In this document: positions 5,288 to 5,337 of the stretch, piece after piece
Numbering within the stretch: position 1 is the first letter of the stretch
Layout of the letters: each line of letters opens with the position of its first letter
Program-made: the position numbers and the translations under genes
NCBI GenBank assembly: GCA_900556285.1
Contig: USOF01000111.1
Location: 1-5,337 of the forward strand
DNA from: an uncultured Collinsella sp.
Lineage (GTDB): Bacteria; Actinomycetota; Coriobacteriia; Coriobacteriales; Coriobacteriaceae
Reading direction: 5' to 3'
Length of the DNA: 5,337 nt
The notes under the pieces: model-generated
What the model was told of the DNA's origin: nothing
Database searches by the model: none
What the model saw: the letters and a program-made list of their open reading frames with translations, nothing else

Positions 5288-5337
5288 CTGTCTCTTATAC
5301 ACATCTCCGAGTCCACGAGACTCCTGAGCATCTCGTA
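5288..5337 (+). other. Untrimmed Illumina Nextera i7-side adapter (sequencing artefact)
   Basis: CTGTCTCTTATACACATCT (5288-5306) is the inverted Tn5 mosaic end. It is followed by CCGAGTCCACGAGAC (5307-5321), the read-2 Nextera sequence with one mismatch: T at 5312 where the oligo has C. TCCTGAGC (5322-5329) is in the i7 index position and matches a standard index. ATCTCGTA (5330-5337) is the start of the P7 tail. The frame of the upstream ORF reads straight through without a stop, so an automatic gene caller would append a false C-terminus. Confidence 0.99.

Noticed and set aside
32..5306. Inverted 19-bp repeats flanking the whole window, as if a 5.2-kb Tn5-like composite transposon
   Set aside because: They are Tn5 mosaic ends from library tagmentation, each attached to Nextera primer, index and flow-cell sequence; no transposase is present.

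Overview
This is a short contig from a GC-rich bacterium carrying the distal part of a type II fatty-acid synthesis (fab/acc) operon, all on the + strand. The genes are packed almost end to end: a 5'-truncated fabF, then accB, fabZ, accC and a fused accD-accA gene, followed by the beginning of a membrane-protein gene. The order fabF-accB-fabZ-accC-accD-accA is the classic arrangement of streptococci and other Firmicutes. Here it occurs with strong G/C preference at third codon positions and with the two carboxyltransferase subunits joined as one beta-alpha polypeptide. My best guess is a gut Coriobacteriia member such as Collinsella or a relative. This is an inference from gene order, base composition and the fusion; no marker gene in the window proves it.

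Layout. Bases 1-50 are not genomic: they are the end of the Illumina P5 oligo, an 8-base i5 index, the Nextera read-1 sequence and the Tn5 mosaic end. Bases 51-1081 are fabF, missing its first ~74 codons. Bases 1085-1561 are accB (biotin carboxyl carrier protein), 1571-1993 fabZ (3-hydroxyacyl-ACP dehydratase), 2004-3347 accC (biotin carboxylase) and 3334-5058 accDA (carboxyltransferase beta+alpha). Bases 5059-5110 are a small spacer and leader with two imperfect AAAGGG...TGTCACA direct repeats. From about 5075 or 5099 to 5287 runs the start of an ORF that looks like a PTS EIIC-type membrane permease. Bases 5288-5337 are the opposite Nextera adapter with i7 index and the start of P7. The true insert is therefore 51-5287.

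How the genes work together. AccC carboxylates the biotin on AccB using ATP and bicarbonate, and the AccDA fusion moves the carboxyl group to acetyl-CoA to make malonyl-CoA. So every acetyl-CoA carboxylase component is encoded here. FabF condenses malonyl-ACP with the growing acyl-ACP, and FabZ dehydrates the 3-hydroxyacyl-ACP formed after reduction. The reductases, transacylase, FabH and ACP are not in the window and probably lie upstream of the truncated fabF. Spacings from a 14-base overlap to 10 bases, with ribosome binding sites inside or touching the preceding stop codons, suggest one transcript with translational coupling.

I found no RNA gene, CRISPR array, phage gene, genuine insertion sequence or defence system, and no previously undescribed system. 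The points most worth a second look are the adapter contamination at both ends, the accD-accA fusion with its shortened alpha N-terminus and variant active-site loop, and the repeat-bearing spacer before the EIIC-like ORF.
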